Positions 4,929 to 5,031 of a stretch of DNA of 5,031 nt are shown piece after piece; position 1 is the stretch's first letter; every line of letters begins with the position of its first letter. Location of the stretch: positions 1 through 5,031 of the forward strand of contig WRIF01000146.1 of the NCBI GenBank assembly GCA_009782865.1, written 5' to 3'. This DNA comes from Promicromonosporaceae bacterium (GTDB taxonomy: Bacteria > Actinomycetota > Actinomycetes > Actinomycetales > Cellulomonadaceae). The position numbers and the translations under genes are program-made. The notes beneath the pieces were generated by a model that ran no database searches, was not told the DNA's origin, and saw only the letters and a list, made by a program, of their open reading frames with translations.

Positions 4929-4986
4929 TGTCGCTGCTGGAACGGTCAACAGGCGGGGGTTGCTTGCGTGGGTTTTCGTTGACATC

Positions 4987-5008
4987 TGTCCCGGGAAAAC
5001 CTGAGACA
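4987..5008. repeat. Imperfect palindrome TGTCCCGGG-AAAA-CCTGAGACA near the window edge
   Basis: Seven of nine positions pair across a 4-base centre. TTGACA (4979-4984) lies just before it but has no good -10 partner at 17 bases. The sequence has the look of a transposase or regulator recognition site. Nothing in the window shows which. Confidence 0.35.
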
Positions 5009-5031
5009 AAAGGCGCCCCCCAAAAAACGTT

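Larger units (their letters stand above)
4599..5031. other. Gene-free, structure-rich intergenic region
   Basis: I see no convincing coding sequence here. Open frames exist on both strands but lack protein-like composition and good ribosome binding sites. The region holds several inverted repeats, a DnaA-box 9-mer, a REP-like palindrome and short direct repeats, listed separately. The 11-mer CGGGGGTTGCT occurs twice, at 4680-4690 and 4954-4964. The promoter of the small minus-strand genes is expected here, but no clear -35/-10 pair stands out. A minus-strand TTGACC (4949-4944) has only a poor -10 partner. Confidence 0.6.

Noticed and set aside
4979..5007. Plus-strand promoter with TTGACA at 4979-4984
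   Set aside because: The -35 is perfect, but the hexamer 17 bases later (TGAGAC) is a poor -10 and no downstream gene is visible before the window ends.
4506..5009. 167-residue minus-strand frame that includes the microprotein
   Set aside because: Its upstream part runs through two hairpins, a REP-like palindrome and the Shine-Dalgarno of the inner start, and has no protein-like character. Only the 30-codon 3' part is supported.

Overview
The window is GC-rich. Its plus strand carries the distal part of a sortase-assembled pilus operon of the kind found in Actinomycetota. The closest match by layout is the fimbrial loci of Actinomyces and relatives (tip pilin, shaft pilin, class C sortase). 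The family-level assignment is inferred from protein architecture and codon use; nothing here fixes the genus.

Plus strand, bases 1-4180. The window opens on the last codons of an LPXTG-type surface protein (stop at 216-218). Only its membrane segment and charged tail are readable, because the first ~116 bases are an almost pure G/C low-complexity run that looks like bad sequence. After a C-rich tandem repeat (233-300) comes a 502-residue major (shaft) pilin with a signal peptide, a pilin motif ending in YPK, two E-boxes and an LPMTG sorting signal. A strong hairpin sits between this gene and a class C pilin sortase (1998-2939), which should polymerise the shaft. The sortase stop overlaps the start of a 414-residue LPVTG protein (2936-4180). 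That protein joins a pilin D1-like domain, with its own FPK motif, to an SdrD B-like calcium-binding domain and a proline-rich stalk. Together the genes encode secretion, polymerisation and wall display of a pilus. The housekeeping sortase that would anchor it is not in the window.

Minus strand, bases 4270-4598. A GC-rich hairpin (4218-4258) separates the pilus operon from two very small convergent genes, 30 and 55 codons, each with a near-ideal Shine-Dalgarno sequence. Both encode hydrophobic proteins with basic C-terminal tails. I do not recognise either.

Bases 4599-5031 contain no convincing gene but are rich in structure: two tandem hairpins directly upstream of the 30-codon gene, one perfect DnaA-box 9-mer, a REP-like palindrome ending in CTCAACC, short direct repeats, and an imperfect TGTC...GACA palindrome near the window edge. 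This looks like a regulatory or mobile-element-associated intergenic region. The pair of microproteins with its hairpin-rich leader is the least explained part of the window. The most interesting part of the pilus locus is the chimeric D1/SdrD-B protein with its pentapeptide-repeat N-terminus.
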